A DNA stretch of 64,000 nt from an uncultured Lachnospiraceae bacterium (GCA_910577045.1 CAJTLB010000005.1:161754-225753), one strand, 5' to 3'; positions 17,717 to 27,610 are shown, counted from the stretch's first letter. Numbers and translations are program-made. Notes: a model not told the origin generated them from the sequence alone.

Positions 17717-19861
17717 TCAGGCATAATCGCTTTCTCCTATACAAAATAAACTTAAACTATGCAGTGCCCTAGTACATTCCATATACAAAAGATTTTTATC
17801 ACCTTCCTTACTATAATTTTGGGCATTTGCATCGCAGATAATTACTGCATCAAATTCTAATCCTTTTGCTAGATAAGATGGCAAGATTAATGTCCCTTGT
17901 AAACTTTTTACACTATCATCTGTTATAAATTGAACCTCAATTTTAGATTTTAGTTTTAAAAACAGGTGTTTACAAGCTTCCCTTGTTTTACAAATTAAGC
18001 AAATAGACTCAAATCCTTTTTCTTTATATTCCACTATTTTTTGAATTATTTTATCCAAATACTCCTCTTTATTTTCTAATGCCATTACCGTTACTGCATC
18101 TCCATTCCGGTTAAAACTCTGGATTTCTGGTTTAGTATTCAAAAATTCTAAACTAAATTGTAGAATTTCATTTGTACACCGGAAACTTTTATTTAACTGG
18201 ATTAATGTTGATTTTTCTTTTTTTAAGCATTTTTGCACCTGCTGATAAAATAAGATATTTTCTTGCTTGGAAATTGTTTGGTTTATATCCCCCAGCACCG
18301 TAAATTTTACCTGTTTAAACAGCATCTGCAATATTTCAAATTGAAGTGGGTAATAATCCTGTGCCTCATCAATAATTACTTGCCTTATATCCCTATATTC
18401 TTTATTTCCATATATTTTTAAATGCAAATAAAGTGCTGCAATTGCATCATCAAAACATAAAAAATTTGATTTTATATTTTTTAAGGTATGTCTTCTAATT
18501 TCTTCTATATCTTCAAAAAACTCCTCTTTCTCTCCTAATTGGATATACAATGGGTTTTTCCATAAATTCTTATACAAATTACTAATATTTAATTTTGTAA
18601 CTTTCTGTATTTCTTGTATCAGCAAATCCTTTTCTTTTTTCCTAATCCTTTTTTTACTTTCTAATCCTTTTTCTAAAATCCGGTTTTCTAATTGCTCCAA
18701 CCGGATTGCTAATGGTAATTCTGTATGTTGGCATACAAAATTTTTCATCTCTTCTTTTTCAGCAATGCGCTGGCCTGTAAAATAAATATCCCGAAATTCC
18801 ATTTCATAACGTGGCACATCTAATACAAATTGGTCTAATATTTGTTTAAACCTTTCTGACGTTTTAAATTCTATGCTTCTTTTTATTTTTTCTCTATATG
18901 GGCTATTAGAAACCATTTTTTCTAAAAATTTTCTTTTCGGCTGTATTATATTTTCTTTTAATATCATATGGAGAATATCTTCAAATACCATAGAAACAAT
19001 ATTCTTTTCTCCTAATTCCGGCAAAACACCAGAAATATATTCTTCAAATATGACATTAGGAGAAAGAATTAAAATATTATTAGCAGACAGCCTGGACTGC
19101 AATCCCTCATACATCAAATAAGCCGCCCTGTGAAGTGCAATAGACGTTTTTCCACTTCCAGCCACTCCCTGTATCATTAAAAGCTCACTTTGCAGATCCC
19201 GTATAACGGTATCCTGCTCTTTCTGGATTGTCTCCACAATGGTTTTCATCTTTGGTGATGTATTTTTTGATAACATCTGTTTTAAGATTTCATCATTAAT
19301 GCCTACGTCTGTATTAAAAAAATAAAGCAACTTACTATTTTTAATTTCATACTGCCTCTTTAATGCCACCTCTCCATTTACTCTGCCACAAGGCGCACTA
19401 TAATAAGCATTTCCTAACATAAATTGGTAAAATACACTGGCAATTGGCGAACGCCAGTCATAAATATAGATTTCCCTGCTTTTTTCTTCTAAAAGAGATA
19501 AACGCCCTATATATATTTTTTCTGGAACCTCTTCTCCTTCAAAGCAAAAATCAATCCTTGCAAAATAAGGAGATTCTATTAAATTTTCTAAACAATTTAT
19601 TTTCTGTTTTATTTTATCACAATCTGCAACTATTCCTGTAATAAGCATACTACTTTGGTTTAATTCCAAGAGGTCTTCAAAATCATCTGTATTATACATA
19701 TTTATTATTCTATTTTCACGGATTTCTTTTTTTATTTCTACTAACTCCAACTGCTTTTTACTAACAACTTCTTGTGCTTGTTTTAATTGTTCTTTTGCAA
19801 GGATAAGTACCTTTTCTAAATATTCATTTTCATATGCTGTTTCTAATTGCAGGTTCTCCAC
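17717..19861 (-). CDS. helD: HelD-like RNA polymerase-recycling helicase
   Basis: 714 residues of the UvrD/Rep-like superfamily 1 with the HelD plan. An N-terminal antiparallel coiled coil (about 1-70) would insert into the RNA polymerase channel. It is followed by the split helicase: Walker A QGVAGSGKTSIALHRAAYL near 233, Walker B/DExx region VIIDEAQDYYPLQFEIL near 503, motif III/IV (LGDINQTI, LNKSFRCTNEI) and the C-terminal motif (LAKGLEFDAVIICDA). In Firmicutes such proteins remove stalled polymerase and can give some rifampicin tolerance (HelR branch). Single gene on the minus strand. Confidence 0.88.
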   Translation of the reverse strand: MENLQLETAYENEYLEKVLILAKEQLKQAQEVVSKKQLELVEIKKEIRENRIINMYNTDDFEDLLELNQSSMLITGIVADCDKIKQKINCLENLIESPYFARIDFCFEGEEVPEKIYIGRLSLLEEKSREIYIYDWRSPIASVFYQFMLGNAYYSAPCGRVNGEVALKRQYEIKNSKLLYFFNTDVGINDEILKQMLSKNTSPKMKTIVETIQKEQDTVIRDLQSELLMIQGVAGSGKTSIALHRAAYLMYEGLQSRLSANNILILSPNVIFEEYISGVLPELGEKNIVSMVFEDILHMILKENIIQPKRKFLEKMVSNSPYREKIKRSIEFKTSERFKQILDQFVLDVPRYEMEFRDIYFTGQRIAEKEEMKNFVCQHTELPLAIRLEQLENRILEKGLESKKRIRKKEKDLLIQEIQKVTKLNISNLYKNLWKNPLYIQLGEKEEFFEDIEEIRRHTLKNIKSNFLCFDDAIAALYLHLKIYGNKEYRDIRQVIIDEAQDYYPLQFEILQMLFKQVKFTVLGDINQTISKQENILFYQQVQKCLKKEKSTLIQLNKSFRCTNEILQFSLEFLNTKPEIQSFNRNGDAVTVMALENKEEYLDKIIQKIVEYKEKGFESICLICKTREACKHLFLKLKSKIEVQFITDDSVKSLQGTLILPSYLAKGLEFDAVIICDANAQNYSKEGDKNLLYMECTRALHSLSLFCIGESDYA

Positions 19862-20019
19862 TATAACGCCACTCTCCTATTTTTTAATTTCCTAAATCCA
19901 GTTTTGTTTCATTACTGTAACATATTTTATACAGAAATATCAGTCTTGTTTTTGGAAATTTTGTGTGTTATAATTAAGACAAGAAGAAGGGGTAATTTCT
20001 ATAGATTATTCTTATATTA

Positions 20020-20064
20020 TAAAAAACAAGCCAGCCCTTTGTTGTATACAGCAAAGACTGGCTT
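20020..20064 (-). terminator. Strong terminator after the SMI1 gene
   Basis: Two-part stem (AAGCCAG/CTGGCTT plus CTTTG/CAAAG inside) followed on the minus strand by GTTTTTT. It lies 17 bases past the stop at 20081. The T-rich other side may also serve plus-strand transcripts. Confidence 0.85.
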
Positions 20065-20080
20065 TCTCTTATCTATACTA

Positions 20081-20854
20081 TTATTCTGCTTTTATATAAA
20101 TAATAGATGTATTATCTATAACCATATAAAAAATTTTTTCTTCTTCGTCAAAACAATAACGATAAAAAGAATCTACCCCATAGAAAGATATATTTTTTTT
20201 CATTGCAGATAAATCAATTTTTTTCTTAGCTAACTGCTCCTTTACTTCTTTTTCATCCTTATATTCTTCCTCATAAAATTCCCATCCATTTTCATTTAAT
20301 ACCTCTTGTGCCGTGCGATACTCCACACCAGCCAAGGCATCTAATAATATACACATTAAATACTCAGACAAGGTAGGAGCAATTAATTTCCAATCTTCTA
20401 ATGGATCTGCCTCATGCAGCATATAAACAGGTGGGTTTTCTTGTGTTAATTCCTTTTCCTTTATGCCATAAAATACTACCCCTGCAGCATAGTCACTTCC
20501 AACCTGCAAATAGTTGTCCACGAATTCTGGCCACTGTTCTTTTGGAATTTTAAAATATGGATAAAAAGCATTTTGTTCACGAAATTCAGGATCATCATAG
20601 TCGCCCTTGCAATCTTCAATTCCTTCTTCAATATATTGATATGAAAAATAAGGGAGGGAATCACTATCCACCCAAATATCCGCAGTAGATAACAATTCTT
20701 TATTTCTTACTAAGCTTAAAAAATTAAATAATAATTTAGGGAGTTTTATATGATTCTCCTTTTCAAATAATTCTAATTCTTCTTTTGCCTCTGGTTCTGT
20801 ATACCCAAACAACTTTACCACTTCTACTGGTGTTAGATTATATTTTATTGCCAT
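20081..20854 (-). CDS. SMI1/KNR4-family protein (likely immunity-type)
   Basis: 257 residues. The SMI1/KNR4 domain spans about residues 15-190 (ELELFEKENHIKLPKLLFNF is the typical start; the later segment AAGVVFYGIKEK is the strand pair of the fold). In bacteria this fold often serves as immunity protein against contact-dependent or polymorphic toxins. The start is placed at 20854 with the ribosome site GGGAGAGG; an upstream open stretch to 20953 has no site. A broken gene lies just upstream. Confidence 0.75.
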   Translation of the reverse strand: MAIKYNLTPVEVVKLFGYTEPEAKEELELFEKENHIKLPKLLFNFLSLVRNKELLSTADIWVDSDSLPYFSYQYIEEGIEDCKGDYDDPEFREQNAFYPYFKIPKEQWPEFVDNYLQVGSDYAAGVVFYGIKEKELTQENPPVYMLHEADPLEDWKLIAPTLSEYLMCILLDALAGVEYRTAQEVLNENGWEFYEEEYKDEKEVKEQLAKKKIDLSAMKKNISFYGVDSFYRYCFDEEEKIFYMVIDNTSIIYIKAE

Positions 20855-20904
20855 ATTTCCTCTCTCCCTATTATTTTTATAAATATATAATTCATAACAT
20901 TTCC

Positions 20905-21199
20905 TTACATTACAACAAATTTCCCTAATGGATAAGCCCCAGTCCATGAGCATGGAAAATACCCTTCTTTATAAACCTTGAATACTGCTGTATAAAAACC
21001 ATCTATATGAAATAGTTTTTCTATACATGCCCATGCCATATCCCTTTTAACCATATTAAGCATCTCAAAGCTTACCCCAGACTCTTCCTCTAACTTCTGC
21101 CTAGCCATAAAATCCCATATTATATTTTTCATTTGGGACACTACTATTCTTAAAACAATCAATTTGTTCCAATTCCTTTAGAAAACTTGTTATATCCAT
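20905..21199 (-). pseudogene. Frameshifted small gene beside the SMI1 gene
   Basis: A reading frame starts at ATG 21199 (GGAAG site before it), runs 32 codons and hits TAG at 21101-21103. The rest continues in another frame without interruption to a stop at 20905 (end part WTGAYPLGKFVVM). The two parts together would give about 98 residues, and their total length is off by one base, so one indel near 21105 explains the break. A start exists only for the first part. Family unknown; neighbouring SMI1-type gene suggests an immunity relic. Confidence 0.55.
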
Positions 21200-21574
21200 T
21201 TGCTTTCTTCCCCCCTCCCCCTAATTTTTCACTATTAAATTAACCCACTCCTAAACCTTACTAACCATTAAAAATTTAATCCAATTATAGCACTTTCTTT
21301 TATAATTATCCACTAAAATATAAATATGCACAAGCATAACCTAACTTGGACTAAACAGACACTTGTGTTAAAATATAAATAATAAGTTGCTAACTGAAAT
21401 TTGGAGGGTATATTATGCTTACCAATAGATTTGCACATTATGTAGTTTACCATTATTTCAGGAAGAGCAAGAGCTTGTCCTCTATCAAAAATAGCCCTAT
21501 CCTATTTCTTATTCTTAATTTTATTACATTATATGTATTAATAAAAAAATATATAAGGCTTTGGGCAAAAAATT

Positions 21575-22063
21575 CTATTCATAAGGCAAAAGAACAGGCC
21601 CATTTTGTTTCATATTTGATTTCTCCATAACATAGTTAGACAAAGCAATTCCCTCCCTAATAACCTGTTGTTCTTTTATAACTCTATATCCTCTCTTTTC
21701 AAAAAATGGCTTTGCTGTAATAGACGCATGTGTCACTATCTTACATGCTTTCACTGACTGTTCTAACTTATTACAAATTGCAGTAGTGATACCCTGCCCT
21801 TGATAATCTTTATGCACATATAATCTATCTAGATAACCTGATTTATCTATATCCCCAAAACCAACTATTATACTATTTTTTATAGCAACCAATGTATTGT
21901 GTTCCAAAAACAATTTATTCCATTCCTTTAAATCTACATAACCTGTAGCCCATACATCTAATTGTTTATTGGTATAATCCTTTGCATTTACAACATGAAC
22001 TGTCTGGTAAAACAGCTCTGCTAACTGTTTACAATCAGAAGATGTATATTCTCTAATAAACAT
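21575..22063 (-). CDS. GNAT-family N-acetyltransferase
   Basis: 162 residues. Motif A LDRLYVHKDYQGQGITTAI has the full Q-G-x-G-x acetyl-CoA loop near 85, and the C-terminal part has the motif B pattern (ITAKPFFEKRGYRVIKEQQV). N-terminal IREYTSSDCKQLAELFYQTV is typical of YafP/PhnO-like small acetyltransferases. Substrate unknown. It is transcribed on the minus strand, with a 200-base AT-rich gap on the downstream side. Confidence 0.88.
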   Translation of the reverse strand: MFIREYTSSDCKQLAELFYQTVHVVNAKDYTNKQLDVWATGYVDLKEWNKLFLEHNTLVAIKNSIIVGFGDIDKSGYLDRLYVHKDYQGQGITTAICNKLEQSVKACKIVTHASITAKPFFEKRGYRVIKEQQVIREGIALSNYVMEKSNMKQNGPVLLPYE

Positions 22064-22128
22064 TTTATTTCCCCAATAACCTAAAAATTTCCTACTTTTT
22101 CATCCTTCCTATCTTGGCAGCCTAACTG

Positions 22129-22959
22129 TTATAATGCCTTTTTAGGACATGCCTTAACACACTCAAAACACAAAATACACTCTGTCCCATTTTTGCGTTT
22201 TCTCGAATTATCAGTTATATCAACATTCATAGGGCATACTTTTTTACACTTGCCACAAGAAACACATTTATTTTTATCACATGTAATACGTAACAAAGCA
22301 AAATAAGACATAGGCTTTAAAAATATTGTAACTGGGCATATATACTTACAAAAAGCACGGTTATCCTTTAATGCAAAAGCCAAAATAACTCCAACTATGT
22401 AGTACAAACAATTACCAATTAAAAATGCCCAAAACATAATTTTTTCCATATTTTTTACTTGTGCCAAAAATAAAGCACTAACAAAAATAAAAGATATTGT
22501 AAAAGTAATATATCTTATCCAACCCCATTTTTTTCTAGGTTGTTCGGGAACCTTATAAGGAAGCAAATCTAAGACCATTGCTGTCCAACAAGCAAACCCA
22601 CACCATCCCCGCCCAAAAATTAGCGGGCCAAATATCTTTGCTACTGCGTAATGAATAGTAGCTGCCTCAAAAACGCCTGTAAATAAATAATACCAAAACC
22701 CTTCTATCTGCATATTCTCATTGCAAATCAAGCCTAGATAAACAAACATATACGTCCCAACTAAAAATTGTGCCACCCTACGCGCATACTTATATTGAAA
22801 TTGGAATAAAAGAAAGCCTACTGCTATTGATGTCCCAATATAACTAAAATTTAATAAATAGAATATATTCTTCATGGTAAGCCAAAGCGTAATAGCTATT
22901 GTTTCAAAAATCAACCACATAATAACAGGTAATATAAATTTTTTATTTAATTTTACCAT
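22129..22959 (-). CDS. Membrane 4Fe-4S ferredoxin-type protein (NapH/NosR-like)
   Basis: 276 residues with several hydrophobic helices (about 8-30, 33-52, 62-80, 88-106, 140-162, 170-190) and two C-terminal [4Fe-4S] motifs: CVSCGKCKKVCPM near 237 and CILCFECVKACPKK near 262. Conserved cysteines at RGWCGFACW and FCKYICPV match the NapH-type pattern. It likely passes electrons from a membrane donor; no oxidoreductase partner is in the window. It starts 36 bases after a PadR gene and is probably co-transcribed with it. Confidence 0.8.
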   Translation of the reverse strand: MVKLNKKFILPVIMWLIFETIAITLWLTMKNIFYLLNFSYIGTSIAVGFLLFQFQYKYARRVAQFLVGTYMFVYLGLICNENMQIEGFWYYLFTGVFEAATIHYAVAKIFGPLIFGRGWCGFACWTAMVLDLLPYKVPEQPRKKWGWIRYITFTISFIFVSALFLAQVKNMEKIMFWAFLIGNCLYYIVGVILAFALKDNRAFCKYICPVTIFLKPMSYFALLRITCDKNKCVSCGKCKKVCPMNVDITDNSRKRKNGTECILCFECVKACPKKAL

Positions 22960-22995
22960 AACAATTTTTATCTCCCTCTGCCAGCTTTTCTTGTG

Positions 22996-23544
22996 TTACT
23001 TCATCAATTCCAATTTCTCGATACAACGTTCTGCCCATTCTATACAAGTATGGATAAAACTATATCCAAAATCGGCTGTAAACTGCCAATAAATCGTCTG
23101 ATAATCTTCTTTATTTGCTCCATAATATTCTATGCTTCTAGGCACTGAACTCATTTTTTCAAGATAAGATTCACAATCTTCTTTAAATTTCTTTAACATA
23201 TCAATGCTCTGGGCTGGTAATATATTTCCACCAAAAAAAATCTTTATCAGAAATGTACTTTTAAAGTGTGTAATGTCTTCTTTATCCCCTTGAGAAAGCC
23301 AATTTATAAATGCTTCCCTTCCTGTACCTGTAATCGAAAAAATCCTTTTATTAGGGCGGTCTGACTGAATCACTGTATTTCCACAAATATATCCTTTCTT
23401 TTCCAATTTCTTTAATTCTAAATAAATATGGCTACTTTGGGCATACCAAAAAAATTCTAAAGATGATTCAAATGCTTTTACTAGATCATATCCACTCATA
23501 GGCTTATAATTTAAAAAACCTAAAATTCCAAACGCTAAAGACAT
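22996..23544 (-). CDS. PadR-family transcriptional regulator
   Basis: 182 residues. N-terminal winged helix (about 1-90) with the PadR sequence FGILGFLNYKPMSGYDLVKA and a Tyr-Gly-rich recognition region, then a C-terminal helical dimerisation part (about 95-180). It precedes the iron-sulfur membrane protein gene in one operon and has a promoter with an overlapping near-palindrome, so self-repression with the operon is likely. Confidence 0.88.
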   Translation of the reverse strand: MSLAFGILGFLNYKPMSGYDLVKAFESSLEFFWYAQSSHIYLELKKLEKKGYICGNTVIQSDRPNKRIFSITGTGREAFINWLSQGDKEDITHFKSTFLIKIFFGGNILPAQSIDMLKKFKEDCESYLEKMSSVPRSIEYYGANKEDYQTIYWQFTADFGYSFIHTCIEWAERCIEKLELMK

Positions 23545-23568
23545 TATCCTAGGTTCCTTTCCATTTTA

Positions 23569-23609
23569 TAGTATAATTTTATACTAATCAATAATTATAC
23601 TATTGTCAA
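23569..23609 (-). promoter_or_regulatory. PadR gene promoter and likely operator
   Basis: -35 TTGACA (23604-23609) and -10 TAGTAT (23581-23586) with a 17-base spacer. An 18-base near-palindrome (TAGTATAA.., 23569-23586) covers the -10. PadR proteins usually bind such AT-rich TATACTA-type palindromes next to their own gene. The same TATACTA words recur before the other PadR gene at 25.9 kb. Confidence 0.65.
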
Positions 23610-23630
23610 GCATATTTTATATAAATACTA

Positions 23631-23658
23631 AAAAAGAGCTTCCATTTTTTTGGAAAGC
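23631..23658 (-). terminator. Terminator after the nucleoside phosphorylase
   Basis: Stem GCTTTCCA/TGGAAGC with an A-rich loop, then CTCTTTTTT on the minus strand. It is about 130 bases past the stop at 23787. Confidence 0.7.
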
Positions 23659-23786
23659 CCCATTTTACATTATTATGCCATTATATATTTTCCTTTTCGC
23701 CAATTTATATAAATAACTGCCAATTATCACTATCAAATCTTGTATTTATAAAATTACTCTTTTTTAATATGAATTTTATTTTTAAC

Positions 23787-24560
23787 CTAAACTTCAATAG
23801 GCATACATATTGCTTCCATTGCAATTCTCATTGCTGCCGCAAAAAAATCATTTCCCCAATTCCTTATATCATGGGCTTCCACATTTGCTAAAGAATCTGC
23901 TGTAAAAAGCAATTGCCCAAACAAAACCCCCCTCATTTTTGCACATGCTGCCATAGAGGCACATTCCATTTCTACGACAGAATATCCTTCTGATTTTCGA
24001 TATTGAACCATTTCCTTTGTTTCACGGTAAAACCCATCTGTTGTCCATGTTTTACAAACCTTATAGCTTAACCCTGCATGTTCTAATACTTTACATATTG
24101 CCTTAATTGGCCCGGCATCTAATTCAATTTCCCGTGATGGCGGCAAATAATGATAAGATGTCCCTTCCTGCCTAAGTGCAGCCATAGGGATATAAAATGA
24201 ACCTTCTGTATCTTCTACCAAAGCCCCGCAACAGCCTGCTGCTATAATTTCCCTTACCCCTCCTGCAATTAATTGTTCCATAATCTGGACAGCCCCTGCC
24301 CCACCAAGAGGTGCCTGCACAAATACAATATCTACATTATGGATTTGTGTTTTATAAACACAAAACTCTTTTGTCACACTTACAAATTTCCCCACCACTT
24401 CACATTGATTTTCAGCCACAAACTCATCTATTTCTGGCCCCATAAATAACATTACTGCTTTTATTGGAAACTGATAATCCGTATGATGCCCTGGCATAAT
24501 CACTGCTTTTTGTTCTGTATCAAATTCTAATATCGGTATTTCATTTTTTAATATTGCCAT
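23787..24560 (-). CDS. Nucleoside phosphorylase (PNP/UDP family)
   Basis: 257 residues of the PNP_UDP_1 fold. The sugar-binding Met-Glu-Cys motif is intact in VVEMECASMAACAKMRGV near 205, followed by the GQLLFTADSLA strand. The phosphate loop segment GGAGAVQIMEQLIAGGVREI is near 95. It cleaves nucleosides with phosphate to give base and ribose 1-phosphate; similarity to uridine phosphorylase is likely but the specific base is not readable. Monocistronic, bounded by a terminator. Confidence 0.85.
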   Translation of the reverse strand: MAILKNEIPILEFDTEQKAVIMPGHHTDYQFPIKAVMLFMGPEIDEFVAENQCEVVGKFVSVTKEFCVYKTQIHNVDIVFVQAPLGGAGAVQIMEQLIAGGVREIIAAGCCGALVEDTEGSFYIPMAALRQEGTSYHYLPPSREIELDAGPIKAICKVLEHAGLSYKVCKTWTTDGFYRETKEMVQYRKSEGYSVVEMECASMAACAKMRGVLFGQLLFTADSLANVEAHDIRNWGNDFFAAAMRIAMEAICMPIEV

Positions 24561-24634
24561 ATTAAACTGCCCCTTTGTATATTTTTATTGCGCTAAACGA
24601 ATCAGAAAATAATTGAAATCAGAGCACAAGCTTA

Positions 24635-25365
24635 TCATACTGCGTGGTACATCTCTCTATCTTTCCACACTCTACAAAATATTACTATAATTAATGCCAA
24701 AGTAAAAGTAGCTGCTATAGTGGAACTTAGATACATAGTAGGAAATTGTTTATATTTTAACATATAGGTAACAAAGGCATTTGGAAGATTTACAAAATAT
24801 GAAACAAATAAGTAATTTTCTGAAAGTTTATATACAGTTGCAAATCCAACACCTACAACAAATAATAACGAAATATCACCAATAGTACGAAATCCTGGAT
24901 AACCTAAATGATAAAGAGAAAACATTACTCCTGAACCAATAATTGCGGCTAACCAGCCAAATTGTTGTTCCAGCCTGCCTTGTACAAATCCCCGGAAAAG
25001 AAACTCCTCAAAAAAAGTAGTCATCATTAATGGCACAATTCCCATAGGCAATAAATTCCATGGTATGTATTCCCCTCTAATTATCATTGGAATAAGCTGT
25101 CCCCCAATTGAGAATACAACAAATATAATTAGTACAACAATTTGCCGTATCCCTAATTTTTTTCTCCAACAGAAGAAAGCGTTCCTTTTTCCTTATATAA
25201 AAAATATAAAGGAATAAGAAGACTGCATATTAATCCATACATAAAATTATAAAATATAAAATAAAACACAGGGATTGGATTTAAATTAGCTAATATAATA
25301 CAAACAATTAATAATATCTCTATACTAATGCAAAACAATAATAATCTTTTTTTCATCCTATTCAT
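24635..25365 (-). pseudogene. CPBP intramembrane protease gene with a frameshift in a 7-A run
   Basis: A CPBP (CAAX-type/Rce1-like) membrane protease is split across two frames. The first part (25153-25365, 70 codons) has two membrane helices and ends after VGEKN. The second part begins within an open frame that continues from about 25160 (KLGIRQIVVLIIFVV and so on) and holds the catalytic EEFLFRG motif and the FSLYHLGYP motif. The frames join in seven consecutive Ts (25157-25163; As on the coding strand), so one base added or lost there breaks it. It overlaps PadR by 8 bases. It may be a real mutation, phase-variable, or a read error. Confidence 0.7.
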
Positions 25366-25906
25366 TTCCCTTTTGGTTTATTTTAATTAATTCCAATAAT
25401 TTATTTGTCCCAGAAAGTTCTGCTTTAGAAAGATTTACCATCCGTTCAACAATGGTTATATGTTGAAACGGAGCCGTTCTATCCTTTGGCTGTGAAACCC
25501 ATTTTTCTATCCCAATAATATATTTTTTAAGTACCTCTACCCTTTTTTCTAAAAGAGAGATTTGCTCATCTACTTGAAAAAAATCAAGGAAAAATGCAGC
25601 TATTGAAAATGTATTAGAATCATAATCAAAGGATATTATGGAATTTATCAGTGTATCCCTTAATTCTTCTTTTCCTTTATCACTTATTGAATACACCGTG
25701 CGAAGTGGCATATTTCCGTTTTTTTCAGATACTCCAATAATCAATCCTTTTTTATCTAATGTCCGAAGAGTTGCATATACCGTTGAATCTGCTATATTAT
25801 ACCACCACTTTACATTCATAGATTCTAGAATTTTTATAATCTCATAGGCATTTACTGGCTGTTTATTTATTAAGCCTAACAGCATAGTTGAAGACTTAGA
25901 TAGCAT
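25358..25906 (-). CDS. PadR-family transcriptional regulator
   Basis: 182 residues with the PadR winged helix (LLGLINKQPVNAYEIIKIL) and C-terminal dimerisation helices. It overlaps the CPBP protease gene by 8 bases and its promoter has a TATACTA-rich repeat region, so it probably controls that gene and itself. It is not closely alike to the other PadR protein of this window beyond the fold. Confidence 0.88.
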   Translation of the reverse strand: MLSKSSTMLLGLINKQPVNAYEIIKILESMNVKWWYNIADSTVYATLRTLDKKGLIIGVSEKNGNMPLRTVYSISDKGKEELRDTLINSIISFDYDSNTFSIAAFFLDFFQVDEQISLLEKRVEVLKKYIIGIEKWVSQPKDRTAPFQHITIVERMVNLSKAELSGTNKLLELIKINQKGNE

Positions 25907-25919
25907 TTCTTTTACTCCC

Positions 25920-25987
25920 TAATACTATGTATTTATACTACTATATATCTATACTAACATTTTACTTGATTGTTTATATGTTGTCAA
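25920..25987 (-). promoter_or_regulatory. Promoter and operator of the second PadR operon
   Basis: -35 TTGACA (25982-25987) and -10 TAAAAT (25959-25964), 17 bases apart, are followed by repeated TAGTATA words (about 25935-25957) between the -10 and the start codon at 25906. The words match the putative operator before the other PadR gene. Confidence 0.65.
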
Positions 25988-26066
25988 TATTAAATTTTTA
26001 TAATTACATCCCTATACTTGTGATTTGCCCAATTAAGATTTCATTTATTAAATATAAATGGGAGAT

Positions 26067-26870
26067 TTAGATACTAGCTACAAACATTCCATATTCCTTA
26101 GGTATATGGAGATACCCATTTATTTTTTTAGAATTAAAATATTCTAACAAAATATTATAATTCTTCCGATCAAGCCCTTGTAAAGAAGCCATTGAATAAA
26201 TATATTCTAAATAATCCTCCACTTTATCAATTACCAATTCATCTTCATAATCATATAATTCTACCTTGCTAAATTGCTTTTTAAGCAGTAGTATTCCATT
26301 TTGTAATGTAAAAGATATATTAGACTCATGGTTATATGGAATTCCAAGTTTATCTAGCCCATGATAAAGATATTGCATCATTCCATTTATCCCAAATGTG
26401 GCACAATAAAATAATCCATCTTTTTTCAAAACCCTTTTTACTTCGGAAAGGGCTAAATCAATATCCCTTACATGATACAGCATAGAATTTGCTATAATAA
26501 GATCAAACGTATCTTTCTCAAATGGTATATCTAATATATCAATTTTCTTAATAGATATTCTTTTGCCTAGATAGTTATGTGTTAAATAATCTACCATTCC
26601 ATCTGAAAAATCTGATAATGTAATATCCATCTCGTAATCTTGAAGCCTATCACTTTCAAAATAATAATTCCATAGTTCTCCTCTTCCACTTCCTAGTTCT
26701 AAAACTTTACTCTTTATATGAAAAGGATATTGCCCAAACATCCACCTTTGGAACCCCAGCTTATTCACACTATATTTTTCATGGAAACTTTTTCGTAGCT
26801 TAAGATTATTTGCGTTTTTATATTGTTCTGCTATTACTGTTTTATTAGACATATTATTAATATCAATCAA
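26067..26870 (-). CDS. Class I SAM-dependent methyltransferase
   Basis: 267 residues. Motif I VLELGSGRGELW near 54, acidic motif DITLSDFSDG, motif II (DLIIANSMLYHVRD) and motif III (LKKDGLFYCATFG) follow in the order of small-molecule methyltransferases (Methyltransf_11 type). No target domain is visible. The gene stands alone, with about 190 bases of AT-rich sequence on each side. Confidence 0.85.
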   Translation of the reverse strand: MIDINNMSNKTVIAEQYKNANNLKLRKSFHEKYSVNKLGFQRWMFGQYPFHIKSKVLELGSGRGELWNYYFESDRLQDYEMDITLSDFSDGMVDYLTHNYLGKRISIKKIDILDIPFEKDTFDLIIANSMLYHVRDIDLALSEVKRVLKKDGLFYCATFGINGMMQYLYHGLDKLGIPYNHESNISFTLQNGILLLKKQFSKVELYDYEDELVIDKVEDYLEYIYSMASLQGLDRKNYNILLEYFNSKKINGYLHIPKEYGMFVASI

Positions 26871-27065
26871 TTCCCATTTTCTCCTTCCTCTAAATAATTT
26901 CAGTTATATAGCATTTTTGATTTATAAAATCCCCAAACATAAATTTTATCTCATTTTAAAATGGTTGTTACTGATGTTCCTATATTCTAATTATTATATA
27001 TCTACATTTAACTATTAACTTGTGCCCCTTAATAGGACAATCCAGCAAAACTAAAAATTATATTA

Positions 27066-27539
27066 CTATAAATAACAAAGCATAATATACTCTTCCTCAT
27101 TTTCATCCACAATTACAAACCCTATTTTTTGATACATTTTTACAGCATAATTTGCTTTTTGTACAGCAAGCGAGGCTTTTTTATACCCTCTTTCTTTTAG
27201 AATATGGAGCATCTCTTTCATCAAAGCAGTACCTATCCCCATTCCCCGATAATCTTTATATAAGGATATTGCAAAAGACGGGGTGTCATTATCTATATGT
27301 CCATAATCATCCATAATACGTACCCATACAGCACCAATAGGCTTTTTCTCAACTTCTGCAACCAAACCTATATCATCTTTTTTCTTACCAAAGCCAGTTA
27401 TATATACTTGTAATTCAGGCTGGCTGATAATTGATTTGGGTGGTGCAGGCACTCCATCTGGAACAAAAATAGCCTCATACAAAAACTCTTTAAGCAAGCT
27501 ATCTTCTCCCTCTAATATTCTTCTAATTTTATAATCCAT
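27066..27539 (-). CDS. GNAT-family N-acetyltransferase
   Basis: 157 residues. Motif A is FAISLYKDYRGMGIGTALMK near 92 with R-G-M-G-I-G; motif B is YAVKMYQKIGFVIVDENEEE. Start at ATG 27539 with AGGAGGTGG ahead of it; the frame extends to a GTG at 27545 without reason to use it. Substrate unknown. Confidence 0.88.
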   Translation of the reverse strand: MDYKIRRILEGEDSLLKEFLYEAIFVPDGVPAPPKSIISQPELQVYITGFGKKKDDIGLVAEVEKKPIGAVWVRIMDDYGHIDNDTPSFAISLYKDYRGMGIGTALMKEMLHILKERGYKKASLAVQKANYAVKMYQKIGFVIVDENEEEYIMLCYL

Positions 27540-27610
27540 AACCACCTCCTACAAATTTACATTTCATCTTCACTTTAATACTATTTCCTTTAACTCAATT
27601 ACTTTAAAAT

